Part shown: positions 6,499 to 8,069 of the stretch, piece by piece | Position numbering within the stretch: position 1 is the stretch's first letter | How the letters are laid out: the number at the start of each line of letters is the position of its first letter | Made by a program: the position numbers and the translations under genes | Notes under the pieces: generated by a model | Seen by the model: only the letters and a program-made list of their open reading frames with translations | What the model was told of the DNA's origin: nothing | Databases searched by the model: none | NCBI GenBank assembly: GCA_001798455.1 | Contig: MGSI01000048.1 | Span: 1-8,069 of the forward strand | DNA length: 8,069 nucleotides | Reading direction: 5' to 3' | From: Deltaproteobacteria bacterium RIFCSPLOWO2_02_FULL_57_26 | Lineage (GTDB): Bacteria; Desulfobacterota; Binatia; UBA9968

Positions 6499-7992
6499 TC
6501 AGATCTCTGATGGGATTCCCATTTTCTTTTGGAAAAGAGGGTAGGAGAGCGCAACCAGGGCTAAAAGGAGGAGCACGGCGCTGACCGGGCGTGTGAAAAA
6601 AATCGTGGCATCGCCCTGGGAGAGGACCAGCCCCCGGCGAAAGGAGAGCTCAGCCAGGTCCCCGAGCACGAGACCGAGAACCGCAGGGGCCGTCGGGTAT
6701 CCAAACTTGGCCATGAGGTAGCCGATGACACCGAAGATAAACATGACGTAGAGATCATCCACGCTGTTATTGATGCCAAAGGCGCCGATCACGCAGAGCA
6801 GCATGATGATCGATGCAAAGACAGAATAAGGAAGGCGATTGAGTTGAAGAAAAAGTCGAACGCCCCATATAGTGGTGAGAACCATGACCAGATTGGTCAG
6901 CAGGGCAGCGATGAAGATCCCATAAACCACGTCGGGTCGCTGAACCAGGAGGAGGGGACCGGCCTGGAGTCCGTGAATCATAAACGCGCCGAGAAGCATG
7001 GCTGTGGTATTAGATCCCGGAATTCCCAGGGCAAGGAGGACTGTCAGGGAGCCTCCTGTGGAAGCATTGTTGGACGCCTCGGCGGCGATGAGACCATCCT
7101 CAGCCCCATGTCCGAACTTCTCCGGCCTCTTCGACCAACGAGAGGCCTCGCCGTAAGCCAAAAATGACGCGATGGTGGCGCCTGCCCCGGGAAGGGCCCC
7201 GACAAGAGTCCCCAGAGCGGAAGACCAACCCAAAAGCCCCAGATGTCCGCGCCACTCAGCCCAACGGGGAACTTCGACGCGCAGCCCACGGTACTCCGCT
7301 GATTCAGTCTTTTCCTTAAAGGGCTGCTCGGCCTCGGCAAAGATCTCGGAGGCCGCCAACAGGCCCACCATGGCTGTGACAAAACCGATTCCACCTAACA
7401 GGACAGAGGTTCCAAAAGTGAAGCGCTCCGCCCCCGTAATTCCATCCGTCCCAACGGTGGCCAAAAAAAGACCGAAGAGACAGGAAAGAAATCCCTTGGT
7501 CAAAGATCGGCCTGAAAGGCTCGACACCACGCTCAACCCCAGCACCATGAGCGCAAAGTATTCGGCCGGACCGAAGGCGAGGGCAAAGCTGGCAATCAAG
7601 GGGGTGGCGAACATCATGACTAATACACTGAAAAGGCCTCCCACAGCCGAGGCAATAATGGCGATCCACATGGCCTTGGCTGCATGTCCCTGCTTAGCCA
7701 TCGCGTGCCCTTCCACGACCGTGCATACCGCCGAGGGCTCGCCGGGTATCCCGAAAAGGATCGCAGTGATAGAACCACCGGTGATAGCGCCGCAGTAGAT
7801 TGAAACCAACATGCTGAAGGCCGTGACCGGATGCATGCCAAAGGTAAAGGGAATACCCAGGACCACAGCCATAGAGGCGCTGATTCCTGGAAGCGCGCCC
7901 GCCACGACCCCCCACAGGCTGCCCAAGAAGATAGCCAGGAGATTGACCGGCTGGAGCACGGTCATGAGTGCGGTCAGGTAGTGCTCAAGCAT
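6499..7992 (-). CDS. tctA: Tripartite tricarboxylate transporter large permease (TctA family)
   Basis: 497 aa, strongly hydrophobic and of standard TctA length. It is the large membrane subunit of a TTT uptake system, which works with a small membrane subunit (TctB) and a periplasmic solute-binding protein (TctC). The family's internal duplication is visible: GVVAGALPGISASMA at 28-42 and GTLVGALPGAGATIA at 261-275. GGSITAILFGIPGEPSA (72-88) is paired with GGSLTVLLALGIPGSNTTA (313-331). EDGLIAAEASNNAS (298-311) is the hallmark block of the second half. Substrates of the family are carboxylates such as citrate, C4-dicarboxylates and aromatic acids; this one cannot be assigned. The start at 7990-7992 lacks a strong Shine-Dalgarno and sits 9 nt after the tctB stop, which suggests translational coupling. 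No tctC gene is in the window; it may be upstream, beyond position 8069, or unlinked. Confidence 0.95.
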   Translation of the reverse strand: MLEHYLTALMTVLQPVNLLAIFLGSLWGVVAGALPGISASMAVVLGIPFTFGMHPVTAFSMLVSIYCGAITGGSITAILFGIPGEPSAVCTVVEGHAMAKQGHAAKAMWIAIIASAVGGLFSVLVMMFATPLIASFALAFGPAEYFALMVLGLSVVSSLSGRSLTKGFLSCLFGLFLATVGTDGITGAERFTFGTSVLLGGIGFVTAMVGLLAASEIFAEAEQPFKEKTESAEYRGLRVEVPRWAEWRGHLGLLGWSSALGTLVGALPGAGATIASFLAYGEASRWSKRPEKFGHGAEDGLIAAEASNNASTGGSLTVLLALGIPGSNTTAMLLGAFMIHGLQAGPLLLVQRPDVVYGIFIAALLTNLVMVLTTIWGVRLFLQLNRLPYSVFASIIMLLCVIGAFGINNSVDDLYVMFIFGVIGYLMAKFGYPTAPAVLGLVLGDLAELSFRRGLVLSQGDATIFFTRPVSAVLLLLALVALSYPLFQKKMGIPSEI

Positions 7993-8001
7993 AATTGCCC
8001 G

Positions 8002-8069
8002 TCAGTACAGCATCCGGCTAAAGGTCAAGAAAACGCCGCTCCCGCGGGGAAGGGGAATCTGAATGAATT
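8002..8069 (-). CDS. tctB: C-terminal end of a probable TctB small permease subunit, cut by window edge
   Basis: On the minus strand the frame entering from the edge at base 8067 encodes 21 residues, FIQIPLPRGS then GVFLTFSRMLY, and stops at a TGA (8004-8002). The PLPRG motif near the C-terminus is typical of TctB (DUF1468) proteins as I remember them. tctB normally sits immediately upstream of tctA, here with a 9-nt gap. The other two minus-strand frames stop without such a motif. Only a short tail is visible, so the call rests on motif plus synteny. Confidence 0.62.
   Translation of the reverse strand, partial: FIQIPLPRGSGVFLTFSRMLY

Overview
The window is a GC-rich bacterial chromosomal segment of mostly ordinary metabolic and transport genes. 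No rRNA, tRNA, CRISPR array, transposase or phage gene was seen. A Sec-type signal peptide, a QorA-type quinone oxidoreductase and a tripartite tricarboxylate transporter (TTT) point to a Gram-negative, proteobacteria-like organism. The TTT/aspartate dehydrogenase/ThDP-enzyme combination fits beta- or deltaproteobacterial, or uncultivated soil, lineages. That placement is an inference from gene content and could be wrong at phylum level.

Left part, + strand (1-1766): the 3' end of a QorA-type NADPH:quinone oxidoreductase, open at the window edge, is followed after a 109-nt gap by a class I SAM-dependent methyltransferase. The methyltransferase resembles the FAM173/ATPSCKMT lysine methyltransferases. 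It unexpectedly carries an N-terminal signal peptide and a beta-rich C-terminal extension. A 288-nt convergent intergenic region with two clear inverted repeats follows.

Middle, - strand (2055-2450): a single-domain CheY-like response regulator with all phosphorylation residues intact. Its leader has a small hairpin at the ribosome binding site and, further up, a weak sigma-54-like -24/-12 element.

Right part, - strand (8069 down to 2710): one probable operon in the order tctB (only the last 21 codons are in the window), tctA, aspartate dehydrogenase family gene, ThDP-dependent decarboxylase/acetolactate-synthase-like gene, MFS transporter. Gaps are 9, 62, 77 and 26 nt. A reasonable reading is uptake of a (di)carboxylate-like amino acid or organic acid, NAD(P)-dependent oxidative deamination to a 2-oxo acid, ThDP-dependent decarboxylation or carboligation, and a second carrier for exchange or export. 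The real substrate is unknown. Aspartate is the family default, but charged analogues such as cysteate or phosphonoalanine are possible. No quinolinate synthase gene (nadA) is nearby, so a catabolic role is favoured over NAD biosynthesis. This operon and the exported methyltransferase are the two items most worth following up; nothing here can be declared a new system from sequence alone.
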